64,000 bases of DNA, taken from Rhodomicrobium sp. (lineage in GTDB: Bacteria > Pseudomonadota > Alphaproteobacteria > Rhizobiales > HXMU1428-3). Shown here piece by piece: positions 9,164 through 18,474 of this stretch. The DNA lies in contig BQJK01000001.1 of assembly GCA_021604665.1 (NCBI GenBank), positions 892,419 through 956,418 on the forward strand, given 5' to 3'. The position numbers were made by a program, and so were the translations under genes. The notes under the pieces were generated by a model, which worked only from the letters and a program-made list of their open reading frames with translations, was not told where the DNA came from and did no database searches. Each line of letters begins with the position of its first letter. Position 1 is the first letter of the stretch.

Positions 9164-9503
9164 TAACGCCCCATATATAGAGTGTTCATAAACAGCTGCG
9201 CATTCATCTAGTCGTAACTGAATGGCAAATCAGTTTCAGCCAAAGCTGATTTAATATACATAAAGCTGACTTAAGTAACAGCCACCCCCAAGACCTATTT
9301 ATATAATAGGCACCATATTCATAGTATCGCAATTCACCAGCTGCTTGTAAATCACCAGAAGCTGCGACGAATCAGACCTAGAAAACAAGCTTCAGTTAAA
9401 CCACATCGCCGCCAAAAGGCAACCGGCATTCATCCCGCCACTGCTGCTGTTGCTAAAAAATACCAGTTATAATTTTGTCGCCTATCTCGATTAAATTAGC
9501 TGT

Positions 9504-9556
9504 GGTTTATTTTTTCCAATAAACCGCCTGAAAACAGCCTTCAGGGCATATTTTTC
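9504..9556 (+). terminator. Twin hairpins followed by a T-run (possible small-RNA 3' end)
   Basis: An 8-bp stem (GGTTTATT/AATAAACC, 6-base loop) is followed after one base by a 6-bp stem (CCTGAA/TTCAGG, 7-base loop) and then GCATATTTTTC. On the + strand this resembles the terminating end of a short transcript, yet no + strand gene lies upstream. It may end an unrecognised sRNA beginning in 9170-9480. Confidence 0.35.
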
Positions 9557-9591
9557 TGTTGAAGGAGAGAGCCAGGGGCAAATTTCTATTT

Positions 9592-9630
9592 TTTCCCACA
9601 TCTTTCCCCACACTTTTCCCCTGTTATCCA
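9592..9630. repeat. Three pyrimidine-rich direct repeats upstream of nrdJ
   Basis: TTTCCCACA (9592-9600), TTTCCCCACA (9603-9612) and TTTTCCCC (9614-9621) repeat with a period of about 11 bp, one helical turn, followed by the DnaA-box-like TTATCCA (9624-9630). They lie 0.87 kb before the nrdJ start and could be a regulator-binding array. Confidence 0.4.
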
Positions 9631-9880
9631 ACGGATATCCCCATTTTGCTCACAAATTATCAATATATTGATGCCAGGATGCATGGAGACACAAGTTCTT
9701 GACGTACGTGACCCGAGTCACTTAAGTTGAGTTTCTGACATCGAAAGATGGTCACTCATGATAAAGCGCTGATTTCGGAACAATAAATCACGCGATATCG
9801 CCAGCATTTACTCTCTGAGGGGGGATGTTGGTCTAGATCAAAGATCTGAGGCCAAAACACCAGGAGATAAAGGCCAGCAT

Positions 9881-9955
9881 ATGAAAGACATCGCGGCGTC
9901 AGGATCAAATAACAGCTATTTGTCAGATCAGTATCATCTGACAGCAGAGCAATAG
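9881..9955 (+). CDS. Candidate 24-codon small ORF in the nrdJ leader
   Basis: An ATG at 9881 opens 24 codons (MKDIAASGSNNSYLSDQYHL and four more) ending in TAG. AAAGG sits 7 bases upstream, with AGGAG a little earlier, so it has better initiation signals than chance short ORFs usually do. It lies 540 bp before nrdJ on the same strand. It could be a leader peptide; nothing in the sequence resembles a known one. It might equally be fortuitous. Confidence 0.2.
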   Translation: MKDIAASGSNNSYLSDQYHLTAEQ

Positions 9956-10405
9956 GTCCATGCGTAATCAGTTCTGATTAGTATTTAACAAGAACGAAAA
10001 AATCAGGTGTTTCAAGCGGGGGTGGTGAATAACCATAACGGCTGCTTTTTGGTGAAACTCAAAAAGCGGTTTGCCCTTACGGGAGAGCTTTACGCCAAAT
10101 TTGGCAATCAGAAACGGCCGATCAGAACAAGAGATTGAACGGAACAACTAAAACAAACAGGTCGAGACTGTCTGAACAAACTCATTAAATCAGACACTCA
10201 AAAAACAAAACGGCCAAAACAGGGATGTGTCAGTAAAAATCACCATCAAAGGGGCAGCCCCCAAACATGGTGGCAAACGTAAAAGGGACTTTAATTAAAG
10301 GATTTGATTTCAGATTTTGCTTTTCTCATTTTGCGTCTTATTTCGCGCTGACAAATCAAAATCAATGACAAACCAAAATTACGGTCGCGACGATAAAATG
10401 ATCAC

Positions 10406-10469
10406 GAAATGCGCTTTTCCACTTGGTAAAATACCCGGTGTGGCCTTTTAGAAAACAACAGCGCATTTC
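10406..10469 (+). promoter_or_regulatory. Long-range inverted repeat just upstream of the nrdJ ribosome site
   Basis: GAAATGCGC (10406-10414) is exactly complementary to GCGCATTTC (10461-10469), enclosing 46 bases. It ends 10 bases before the GAGGGG ribosome site (10479-10484) of nrdJ. As RNA it would make a stable leader hairpin; as DNA it could be a paired operator. Confidence 0.4.
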
Positions 10470-10493
10470 AATATATTTGAGGGGAACTACTAA

Positions 10494-13400
10494 ATGCGGA
10501 TCGAACGGCGTTTTACAGAAGAGAATTGCTCGCCATATAAGAAAATAGAATTTCGCACAACATCGAGCGAAATTCGAAATCCTGATGGCTCAACAGTCTT
10601 TGAACTGAAAGACTTTCAGGTTCCAGCTCATTGGTCAGCTGTTGCCAGCGACATCATCGCACAAAAATATTTTCGTAAAGCCGGCGTTCCCGCAAAATTA
10701 AAACGTGTCGAGGAAAATGATGTCCCCTCATGGTTATGGCGCAGTGTGCCTGATGAGAAAGCACTGAAAGCTTTACCAAAATCAGAGCGCTACACAGGCG
10801 AAACAGGCGCGGCTCAAGTCTTTGACCGTCTTGCAGGCACCTGGACATATTGGGGCTGGAAAGGTGGCTACTTCACAAATGAAGAAGATGCTCGCGCCTA
10901 TTTCGATGAAATGCGTTACATGCTGGCCATGCAAATGGCGGCCCCAAACAGCCCGCAATGGTTCAACACCGGCCTTCACTGGGCATACGGCATCGACGGC
11001 CCCGGCCAGGGCCATTTTTATGTCGATTATAAAACCGGCAAACTGACCTCCTCACAATCGGCCTATGAGCACCCGCAACCCCATGCCTGTTTCATCCAGT
11101 CGGTTAATGATGACCTCGTCAATGAAAATGGCATCATGGATCTCTGGATCAGAGAAGCCCGCCTCTTTAAATATGGCTCCGGCACTGGCTCCAACTTCTC
11201 TGACCTGCGCGGGGAAAATGAATCCCTCTCAGGTGGTGGTAAATCTTCTGGCCTTATGAGCTTCTTGCGCATTGGCGACCGCGCCGCTGGCGCCATTAAA
11301 TCTGGCGGCACAACCCGCCGGGCGGCCAAAATGGTTGTCATCGATATTGACCATCCAGATATTGAAAAATTCATCAACTGGAAAGTGAAAGAAGAGCAGA
11401 AAGTTGCAGCCCTCGTCACCGGCTCAAAAATCTGCTCAAAACATCTCAAATCCATCTTTAAAGCCTGCATTAATTGCTCAAGCGATGATGACAGCTGCTT
11501 CGATCCTAAAAAGAACCCAGCTTTAAAACGCGAGATCAAAGCAGCCCGGCAATTATCCGTGCCGGACAACTACATCCAGCGGGTTATCCAATTTGCCAAA
11601 CAAGGCTTTAAAGAGCTTGAGTTTGACACCTATGACACGGATTGGGATTCAGAAGCGTATTCAACAGTCTCTGGCCAAAACTCAAACAACTCCGTCCGCG
11701 TCACTGACCAATTCCTGAAAGCTGTTGAAGCTGGCCGCGATTGGGACCTCATCAGCCGCACCACGAAAAAGCCGATCAAATCACTCGATGCGGCAAATCT
11801 CTGGGATCAGGTCGGCCATGCCGCCTGGAGTTGTGCTGACCCGGGCATCCAGTTCCACACCACCATCAATGATTGGCACACCTGCCCTAAATCAGGGCCA
11901 ATCCGCGCCTCGAACCCCTGTTCAGAATATATGTTCCTGGACGACACCGCCTGTAACCTGGCTTCACTGAACCTTATGCAGTTCTTTAAGGGCAAAGAGG
12001 GCGAACAACTATTCCAAATCGATGATTTTGAGCATGCTGTCCGCCTCTGGACCATCACCCTTGAAATCTCGGTCACCATGGCGCAGTTCCCCTCGAAGGA
12101 AATTGCCAAACTATCTTATCGCTACCGCACCCTCGGTCTCGGCTTCGCCAATATCGGCGGTCTGCTCATGGCCTCAGGTTACGGCTACGATTCAGAAGAA
12201 GGCCGTGCCTTATGCGGGGCCATCTCCGCTCTGATGACCGGCATGTCTTACGCAACCTCAGCAGAAATGGCCAAAGAACTCGGCACATTTGAAGGCTATG
12301 ACAATAACGCAAAACACATGTTGCGTGTTATGCGTAACCATCGCCGCGCCGCTTACGGCCATGCCGATGGTTATGAAAAACTCTCAGTTGCCCCGGTGCC
12401 ACTCGACCATCATGCCTGCCCGGATAGAAAACTGGTTGATCATGCCTGTAGAGCCTGGGACAAAGCACTTGAAGGTGGCCAGGAACATGGCTATCGCAAT
12501 GCGCAATCAACCGTCATAGCCCCAACGGGCACAATTGGCCTTGTTATGGATTGCGACACAACCGGCATTGAGCCAGACTTTGCGCTCGTTAAGTTCAAAA
12601 AGCTGGCCGGTGGTGGCTATTTCAAAATCATCAACCGCATGGTCCCCGTGGCCCTGAAAGGCCTTGGCTATAGCGAAGATGAACTGAGAGCCATCGAAAA
12701 TTATGCCGTTGGTTATGGCACCTTGAAAGATGCACCCCATATCAACCATGAAAGCCTGAAAACAAAAGGCTTCACAGATGAGATCCTTGAGACAATCGAG
12801 CAGGGTCTGGCAACCACTTTCGATATCAAATTCGCTTTTAATAAATGGACCCTTGGTGAAGACTTCTGCATCAACGCACTGAAGATTAGTGAAGAGCAGC
12901 TCATCGACCCAGAGTTCAGCTTACTCGCCCATCTTGGCTTCACCGCCAGAGAGATTGATGCGGCGAATGAATATTGCTGTGGCACCATGACACTTGAGGG
13001 GGCCCCCCATCTGAAAGATGAGCATCTCTCTATCTTCGATTGCGCCAACCCTTGCGGTCGCAAAGGTAAGCGCTTCCTTTCCGTCAACAGCCACATCCGC
13101 ATGATGGCCGCCAGCCAGCCCTTTATCTCTGGTGCCATTTCAAAAACCATCAACATGGCCAATAATGCCACTGTGGAAGATTGCAAAAACGCCTATATGC
13201 TGTCATGGCGGCTGGCGTTGAAAGCCAATGCTCTCTATCGCGATGGCTCAAAACTCTCACAACCATTGAACGCTCAAATATTGGGTATCGATGAAGAAGA
13301 GAGCGAAGCAGACATTGAAGCCATCACAGCCTTGCCGCAAGGTGAGAAAGCAGCAGTTGCAGCTGAGCGCATCATCGAAAAAGTAATCGAGCGAGCTCGT

Positions 13401-14192
13401 GAAACGGCCGACCGTGAGAAACTGCCTCATCGCCGCAAAGGCTATACACAAAAAGCCGTCGTTGGCGGCCATAAGGTATATCTAAGAACCGGCGAATATG
13501 AAGATGGGCGCCTTGGTGAGATCTTCATCGACATGCACAAGGAAGGCGCGGCGTTCCGCTCTCTCATGAACAACTTCGCCATCGCAATCTCTCTTGGCCT
13601 GCAATATGGCGTGCCGCTGGAAGAATATGTGGAGGCCTTCACCTTCACCCGCTTCGAACCAGCTGGCTTCGTGCAAGGTAATGACAGCATCAAAAACGCC
13701 ACCTCAATTCTCGATTATATCTTCCGGGAACTCGGTGTCAGCTATCTTGCCCGTCATGACCTTGCCCATGTTGACCCAAGTGAAATTGGCGCTGTTGCCA
13801 CTTCAATGGGCCGCGGAGAAGATGATGATGGCAAAGACCCAAATGGGCTCCAGGCAGATCGCTTCCTAAGCCGGGGTCTCTTGCGCGGCAAATTTAACAA
13901 AGCCCGCATTGTTGAGAGCAAAGTTAGCAAAGAAGCAAGCCCGGTAGCAGAACTACAGAAAAAGGTCGTCAATTCAAACATGACCAGCGGCGAAACTCAC
14001 CAGGTTTCAGTGCAGCAAGCCTCTTCCTCTGTCACATCAGGCGCCCTTGGTAGCAAGGCAGAGCTGATGGCAGAAGCCAGAGTAAAAGGTTATGAAGGTG
14101 AATCTTGTGGCGATTGCGGTAATTTCACACTTGTGCGCAATGGCACATGCTTGAAATGCGACACATGCGGTTCAACCAGCGGTTGCTCATAA
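10494..14192 (+). CDS. nrdJ: Adenosylcobalamin-dependent (class II) ribonucleoside-diphosphate reductase
   Basis: A 1,232-residue enzyme that makes deoxyribonucleotides using coenzyme B12, so it needs neither oxygen nor the R2 subunit. The length matches the alphaproteobacterial long form. Visible signatures are the substrate loop [29 protein letters not shown] with active-site cysteines, [19 protein letters not shown], and the C-terminal cysteine-rich tail ([18 protein letters not shown] and [11 protein letters not shown]) thought to act in re-reduction. The start has GAGGGG 9 bases upstream. It is monocistronic, with a hairpin terminator at 14222-14256. Its 1.3-kb upstream region has no gene. 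No cobalamin riboswitch could be recognised there. Confidence 0.97.
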   Translation: MRIERRFTEENCSPYKKIEFRTTSSEIRNPDGSTVFELKDFQVPAHWSAVASDIIAQKYFRKAGVPAKLKRVEENDVPSWLWRSVPDEKALKALPKSERYTGETGAAQVFDRLAGTWTYWGWKGGYFTNEEDARAYFDEMRYMLAMQMAAPNSPQWFNTGLHWAYGIDGPGQGHFYVDYKTGKLTSSQSAYEHPQPHACFIQSVNDDLVNENGIMDLWIREARLFKYGSGTGSNFSDLRGENESLSGGGKSSGLMSFLRIGDRAAGAIKSGGTTRRAAKMVVIDIDHPDIEKFINWKVKEEQKVAALVTGSKICSKHLKSIFKACINCSSDDDSCFDPKKNPALKREIKAARQLSVPDNYIQRVIQFAKQGFKELEFDTYDTDWDSEAYSTVSGQNSNNSVRVTDQFLKAVEAGRDWDLISRTTKKPIKSLDAANLWDQVGHAAWSCADPGIQFHTTINDWHTCPKSGPIRASNPCSEYMFLDDTACNLASLNLMQFFKGKEGEQLFQIDDFEHAVRLWTITLEISVTMAQFPSKEIAKLSYRYRTLGLGFANIGGLLMASGYGYDSEEGRALCGAISALMTGMSYATSAEMAKELGTFEGYDNNAKHMLRVMRNHRRAAYGHADGYEKLSVAPVPLDHHACPDRKLVDHACRAWDKALEGGQEHGYRNAQSTVIAPTGTIGLVMDCDTTGIEPDFALVKFKKLAGGGYFKIINRMVPVALKGLGYSEDELRAIENYAVGYGTLKDAPHINHESLKTKGFTDEILETIEQGLATTFDIKFAFNKWTLGEDFCINALKISEEQLIDPEFSLLAHLGFTAREIDAANEYCCGTMTLEGAPHLKDEHLSIFDCANPCGRKGKRFLSVNSHIRMMAASQPFISGAISKTINMANNATVEDCKNAYMLSWRLALKANALYRDGSKLSQPLNAQILGIDEEESEADIEAITALPQGEKAAVAAERIIEKVIERARETADREKLPHRRKGYTQKAVVGGHKVYLRTGEYEDGRLGEIFIDMHKEGAAFRSLMNNFAIAISLGLQYGVPLEEYVEAFTFTRFEPAGFVQGNDSIKNATSILDYIFRELGVSYLARHDLAHVDPSEIGAVATSMGRGEDDDGKDPNGLQADRFLSRGLLRGKFNKARIVESKVSKEASPVAELQKKVVNSNMTSGETHQVSVQQASSSVTSGALGSKAELMAEARVKGYEGESCGDCGNFTLVRNGTCLKCDTCGSTSGCS

Positions 14193-14221
14193 GCCACTGG
14201 ATTGAATTAACAAATAAAGAT

Positions 14222-14256
14222 ACCACCCCCGTCAGCCCAAATCTGCCGGGGGTGGT
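14222..14256 (+). terminator. Hairpin terminator after nrdJ
   Basis: ACCACCCCCG (14222-14231) pairs perfectly with CGGGGGTGGT (14247-14256) around a 15-base loop, 30 bp after the nrdJ stop. The T-rich tract is a little further on (14276-14282), so termination may be imperfect. Confidence 0.65.
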
Positions 14257-14414
14257 TATCCAGTCTTTATCCACATTTTTTTCAGTTTTTTCAGCCTGTG
14301 TGGAACATCAATGGAGAATCTGTGTATGCTTGCAGGGTTGCGTGCAAAATGAACGCTGTTAACGACCAGTGATTATTGCAACAATCAGGCAGCACATACG
14401 GTACAAATAACTGT

Positions 14415-15155
14415 ATGCGCCCGCTCTTTTTAAAAAACTACGATATTAAGAACCTGAAGCAGCCTGGCAAACAGCCACGCCGCTCCAGCCAAAAGAACGG
14501 CAGGCCCATGGCAATTGATGAGCAATTGCAATCTCTGGTCTATTTCCTCACAGACCATCTCTTCGCTGCGATGGAAGCTGGCGAGAAGATCAGTGCCGCC
14601 TCCTATACACAGAATAACCTAGATCGCGATCTCTCAAGCGCAGAGATAATGCAAGAGCTTGAAGACCAACGCCTGTTTATAAATGATCTCTCTACATGGG
14701 AAGAAGACCTGGTTACAAAAATCAACCAGGCCCGCCAGTGGAGCCGCTACCTCAAAGATCATGATAGCAGCTTCAAACCGCTAATTGACCTTTTCAATAG
14801 CGCAACCCACCCCCTAACAGATGTTGCCGCTCAGATCAGAGACCATCATGACCGCCATTTTGAAGGGGGTGACCACCCAGACTGGTTCATTACCTCAAGA
14901 GCCATCACCCAAAAACAATCAGCTGATGGCCGCTTACTGGCGCTGACCACCAGAGATAATTATCTCATCGGCGGGCATCTACGCCTGGGTCAACTTCTCG
15001 ACCTGGCTGAAACATTTCTGGAAACCCTGGAGAGCCGCTTTCCAAATCTCTGGCTACCAGCTGAAGAAGCAATTTCAGAGGCCAGCATGTCAGATGATGC
15101 ATTGGCAGAAAACTTAAGTGCTGAAAGTGACTTTCACCGTGAACCACCCCGCTAA
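14415..15155 (+). CDS. Conserved-looking hypothetical protein, function unknown
   Basis: About 246 residues, soluble, with no signal peptide or membrane segment. I do not recognise the family. From MAIDEQLQSLVYFLTDHLF (residue 32) onward it is mostly helical and acidic, with paired Trp/His-rich stretches (IRDHHDRHFEGGDHPDWF) and a helical C-terminus. The start is uncertain: TTG 14376, ATG 14415 and ATG 14508 are all in frame, none with a strong ribosome site, and the segment before 14508 is basic and low in structure. Codon use matches the neighbours, so it is probably real. It faces the CinA-type gene convergently, 8 bp apart. Confidence 0.65.
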   Translation: MRPLFLKNYDIKNLKQPGKQPRRSSQKNGRPMAIDEQLQSLVYFLTDHLFAAMEAGEKISAASYTQNNLDRDLSSAEIMQELEDQRLFINDLSTWEEDLVTKINQARQWSRYLKDHDSSFKPLIDLFNSATHPLTDVAAQIRDHHDRHFEGGDHPDWFITSRAITQKQSADGRLLALTTRDNYLIGGHLRLGQLLDLAETFLETLESRFPNLWLPAEEAISEASMSDDALAENLSAESDFHREPPR

Positions 15156-15163
15156 AAGCTGGT

Positions 15164-15970
15164 TCAACTCCCACTCTCCTCATCTCTAAATGTTTTCCCC
15201 TCTTCCAGAAGCCCGTCTTTCAAACCCACAACAGCCGCATCAAGATCCGCAGCATCAGTGCTGCGCAAAACCACAATGGTCCCAACACGCCCTTCCTTAA
15301 AATAAGGGTAGCTACCAAGGGAGACCGTTTCATAACGGTCCTCAAGCAGCTTTAACCGCGCCGCAACACTACTTTCAGGATGTTCAACAACAACACTGGC
15401 AGACAACATTTTAGCGCCGGTGCGTAGATATTGCGTAGCGTCATCCAGCATCACTTCCATAATCTTCGGCACACCAGCCATCACAATCACATTCTCAATC
15501 ATAAAACCCGGCGCACCTGAAACTGAATTTTTCACAAGCTGCCCCCCAACCGGCACCCGCGCCATCAATCGCCTTGATGGCGTCAATGCTTTTTCAGGGT
15601 AGCGTTGCTTCATCAGCTCCAACGCCTCTGTATTTTCCACCAGCTCAGCCTCAACCGCCTTAGCAACACTAACAGCTGTAATGTCATCATGAGTTGGGCC
15701 AATACCACCTGTTGTAAAGAGATAATCATATTGTGAGCGCAGCACATTGACCGCCTCAACAATACGGTCCTCCTGATCAGAGACAACCCGTACTTCCACA
15801 AGCCGAATGCCAATAGCTGTGCAATGCTTAGCCAGATAATTAATATTTTTATCTGCCGTTCGCCCGGAGAGAATCTCATCACCAATCACCAGCAGCGCCG
15901 CAGTGACCACAGCCATGCTATCCCCAGCTGACAGTTCGTCGCCGGTTGAATTATCATTTCCTTCAGTCAT
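15164..15970 (-). CDS. CinA-type molybdopterin-binding domain protein (competence/damage-inducible protein A)
   Basis: A 268-residue MoaB/Mog-fold protein of the CinA N-terminal type, without the C-terminal nicotinamide amidase domain. Signatures are LLVIGDEILSGRTADKNI, FTTGGIGPTHDDITAVSVA and VIVMAGVPKIMEVM. In the wider family such domains hydrolyse ADP-ribose or FAD-like pyrophosphates; the exact role of this stand-alone type is not settled. I took ATG 15970, preceded by AAGAAAGG, rather than the ATG at 16033, which would overlap the divergent sfsA start. It is transcribed away from sfsA and shares a short promoter region with it. Confidence 0.9.
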   Translation of the reverse strand: MTEGNDNSTGDELSAGDSMAVVTAALLVIGDEILSGRTADKNINYLAKHCTAIGIRLVEVRVVSDQEDRIVEAVNVLRSQYDYLFTTGGIGPTHDDITAVSVAKAVEAELVENTEALELMKQRYPEKALTPSRRLMARVPVGGQLVKNSVSGAPGFMIENVIVMAGVPKIMEVMLDDATQYLRTGAKMLSASVVVEHPESSVAARLKLLEDRYETVSLGSYPYFKEGRVGTIVVLRSTDAADLDAAVVGLKDGLLEEGKTFRDEESGS

Positions 15971-16035
15971 TATGACCTTTCTTAAGCTCAAGACATCAAT
16001 AGAATTTAACCACATAAGGACCGGTGAAAACACCC

Positions 16036-16767
16036 ATGAAATTTAAAGATGAGCTGATACAAGCCACCTTGATAAAACGCTACAAACGCTTCCTGGCCGA
16101 TGTTGAGCTCTCAGATGGCACAATCACCACCGCCCATTGCGCGAACCCCGGCGCTATGCTTGGGCTTAAGGAGCCGGGCAGCAAAGTCTGGCTCTCTCCG
16201 GCGAATAACCCAAAGCGCAAATTACAATTTTCATGGGAACTGATAGAACTGCCCGCAGGCAAAACCACATGTTGCATTGGCATCAATACCAGCCACCCCA
16301 ATAAACTGGTGGAAGAAGCAATTTTGAACGGCACAATCACCGAGCTAGACGGCTACAAAACACTGAAACGGGAAGTAAAATATGGCACCAATAGCCGCAT
16401 CGACCTGCTGCTCTCAAATGAAAATAAAGACGGCAGCGCCAAAGATATCTGCTATGTCGAGGTAAAAAATGTCCACTTGCTAAGACAAAACACCCTCGCA
16501 GAATTTCCAGATAGTGTCACAGCCCGCGGCACCAAGCATCTCGGTGAGCTGGCAGAAACCGTAAAACAAGGCCACCGTGCAGTGATGGTTTATGCCATTC
16601 AAAGGCCCGATGTAGCCGCCTTCTCCCTGGCAGAAGATATAGATCCCGTCTATGCAGCCGCCTTCCGCACCGCCAAAGCCGCCGGCGTTGAAGCCATCGC
16701 CTATAGCTGTAAACTCACCCCGAAAGAGATCACTATAGATAAAAGCATTCCGATTATTTTTGAATAA
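16036..16767 (+). CDS. sfsA: SfsA family protein (sugar fermentation stimulation protein homologue)
   Basis: A 243-residue protein of the SfsA family, a DNA-binding fold with a nuclease-like core whose physiological role is unclear. The family start LIKRYKRFLADVELSDG, the NPGAMLGL motif, EVKNVHL (a PD-(D/E)xK-like strand) and RGTKHLGEL are present. I used the ATG at 16036, which matches the family N-terminus; a GTG at 16024 with AAGG close upstream would add four residues. It leads a + strand series with map and radC. Confidence 0.93.
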   Translation: MKFKDELIQATLIKRYKRFLADVELSDGTITTAHCANPGAMLGLKEPGSKVWLSPANNPKRKLQFSWELIELPAGKTTCCIGINTSHPNKLVEEAILNGTITELDGYKTLKREVKYGTNSRIDLLLSNENKDGSAKDICYVEVKNVHLLRQNTLAEFPDSVTARGTKHLGELAETVKQGHRAVMVYAIQRPDVAAFSLAEDIDPVYAAAFRTAKAAGVEAIAYSCKLTPKEITIDKSIPIIFE

Positions 16768-16939
16768 GGCCGCCTGTAAAAAGGAGCACGACTGGATATA
16801 ATATAACGGCCAGCATCTAACCAAAAGAGACCTTTAAGAAAGCTTGCCAAAAACACGCTGCACACATAATCTTGCAGTAAATTTACTCAGACAGATTAGG
16901 CAAAGCCTACAAGCGACGCATAAAGAAGATTTAGTTATT

Positions 16940-17740
16940 ATGAATAGACATAGCCCGGTCATCCCCATCCATAAAGAAGCAGATTATGAAGGCATGCGCA
17001 AAGCCGGGCGCTTGGCCGCTGAAGCTCTTGATATGCTGGTAGAAGAAGCAGCCCCCGGCGTTACAACCGAAAAGCTGGATGACCTCGCCCTGCAATTTGC
17101 AATGGATAATGGCGCGGTACCAGCCCCCTTAAATTATCGCGGCTTTCCAAAATCCATCTGCACCTCAATCAATCATGTGGTCTGTCACGGCATTCCCGGG
17201 CCAAAGCCACTGAAAACCGGCAGCATTTTGAATATAGATGTCACCCTCATCGTCGATGGCTGGCATGGAGACACAAGCCGCACCATCGCCATTGGTGACA
17301 TTCCGACCAAAGCCGCCCGCTTGATGGACATAACCTATCTCGCCCTGATGAAGGGAATTGAGGTTGTGCGCCCCGGTGCCACAACAGGAGATATCGGCCA
17401 CGCCATTCAGTCATTTGCAGAAAGTGAGCGCTGCTCTGTTGTGAAAGATTTTTGCGGTCATGGGCTTGGTCGCCAATTCCACTCGCCGCCAAATATCCTG
17501 CACTATGGGGAGAAAGGCACAGGCATCCCCCTTCAGGAAGGTATGTTCTTCACCATTGAACCTATGCTAAATCTAGGCCGCCCAGAGGTAAAAGTGCTGG
17601 CAGATGGCTGGACCGCCGTCACCAGAGATAAATCGCTCTCAGCTCAATTTGAACATAGCATCGCCGTCACCAAAGACGGGTATGAGATCTTCACGAACTC
17701 CCCCAGCGGCTGGGAACATCAACTCCGCAAAATAAGCTAA
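16940..17740 (+). CDS. map: Methionine aminopeptidase, type I
   Basis: A 266-residue cytoplasmic dinuclear metalloenzyme that removes the initiator Met. The domain begins [17 protein letters not shown]; the substrate-pocket CHGIP, metal-ligand motifs [31 protein letters not shown] and [10 protein letters not shown], and a final Glu in FEHSIAVT complete the pita-bread active site. The frame stays open upstream to a TTG at 16844, but the family start matches the ATG at 16940. It ends 14 bp before radC, so the two are probably co-transcribed. Confidence 0.95.
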   Translation: MNRHSPVIPIHKEADYEGMRKAGRLAAEALDMLVEEAAPGVTTEKLDDLALQFAMDNGAVPAPLNYRGFPKSICTSINHVVCHGIPGPKPLKTGSILNIDVTLIVDGWHGDTSRTIAIGDIPTKAARLMDITYLALMKGIEVVRPGATTGDIGHAIQSFAESERCSVVKDFCGHGLGRQFHSPPNILHYGEKGTGIPLQEGMFFTIEPMLNLGRPEVKVLADGWTAVTRDKSLSAQFEHSIAVTKDGYEIFTNSPSGWEHQLRKIS

Positions 17741-17754
17741 CAACAGGCGGCAGA

Positions 17755-18459
17755 ATGGGTGAATTTAAAGACAGCCAAAAGCAAATCACCCCACATTATC
17801 AGGGGCACCGGGCGCGGCTAAGGCAAAAGTTTCGCAAGAATGGCGCAGACACCTTCCCCGATTATGAGCTTTTGGAAATGCTACTCTTTCGCGCCATTCC
17901 CCGCCGCGACACGAAACCCATCGCCAAAGAGCTGATTGCAAAATTCGGCAGTTTCGCAGACGTCATCAACGCCCCAGAAGCCCGGCTAAAAGACATAGAC
18001 GGCATCGGCGAGGCTGTCATTACCGAGTTAAAAATAGTCAAAGCCTCAGCACTGCGCTTAATGCAGGGAGAGCTGGCCAAAAAACCAATCATCTCCTCAT
18101 GGCAAGCCATGTTGAAATATTGCGTTGCCGCTATGGCGCATGAGCAGCGCGAACAATTCCGCATCATTTTTCTCGATAAACGCAATCAGGTGATAGCAGA
18201 TGAAGTGCAGGCAGAAGGCACAGTTGATCACACGCCAGTTTATGTGAGAGAAGTTGTCAAACGGTCACTTGAAGTGGGAGCAACAGCCATCATCCTGGTT
18301 CATAACCACCCTTCAGGCGACCCAACCCCATCACGGGCAGATATTAGCATGACCAAAGAGATTATGGGCGCACTGGAGAAAATCAACATCCTTGTTCATG
18401 ACCATATCATCGTTGGACGCGATGGCCATGCCAGCCTGAAACAACTAAAGCTGATTTAA
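17755..18459 (+). CDS. radC: RadC family JAMM-domain protein
   Basis: A 234-residue protein with an N-terminal helix-hairpin-helix-like region ([17 protein letters not shown]) and a C-terminal JAMM/MPN+ metal-binding domain with the [14 protein letters not shown] motif. Despite the name it is not firmly tied to DNA repair; roles proposed in the family range from recombination to natural transformation. The ATG at 17755 has AGGCGG 5-6 bases upstream. It lies 14 bp after map and converges with pssA. Confidence 0.94.
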   Translation: MGEFKDSQKQITPHYQGHRARLRQKFRKNGADTFPDYELLEMLLFRAIPRRDTKPIAKELIAKFGSFADVINAPEARLKDIDGIGEAVITELKIVKASALRLMQGELAKKPIISSWQAMLKYCVAAMAHEQREQFRIIFLDKRNQVIADEVQAEGTVDHTPVYVREVVKRSLEVGATAIILVHNHPSGDPTPSRADISMTKEIMGALEKINILVHDHIIVGRDGHASLKQLKLI

Positions 18460-18474
18460 AAAATACGGGAGGTG

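Larger units (their letters stand above)
9164..10493. other. 1.33-kb non-coding region upstream of nrdJ
   Basis: This is the longest gap in the window. It contains no protein gene longer than a few dozen codons. It does contain several hairpins: GGTTTATT 9504-9511 with AATAAACC 9518-9525; CCTGAA 9527-9532 with TTCAGG 9540-9545 then a T-run; GTGAC 9708-9712 with GTCAC 9717-9721; GACATC-GAAA-GATGGTC at 9737-9753 with a GNRA loop; AGATC 9835-9839 with GATCT 9843-9847; and GCTTTTTG 10044-10051 with CAAAAAGC 10060-10067. It also has pyrimidine-rich repeats at 9592-9621, a small ORF at 9881 and a long-range inverted repeat at 10406/10461. It probably holds the nrdJ promoter and leader, and possibly a small RNA. 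Confidence 0.6.

Noticed and set aside
9164..10493. Cobalamin riboswitch upstream of nrdJ
   Set aside because: I looked for the B12 box and its paired core and did not find either, so the leader is left as unassigned.
11063..11569. A 168-codon - strand frame inside nrdJ
   Set aside because: Shadow of the strongly conserved nrdJ coding frame.
14256..14284. Replication origin near nrdJ
   Set aside because: One consensus DnaA box and one partial box without an AT-rich unwinding element or the usual origin genes are not enough.
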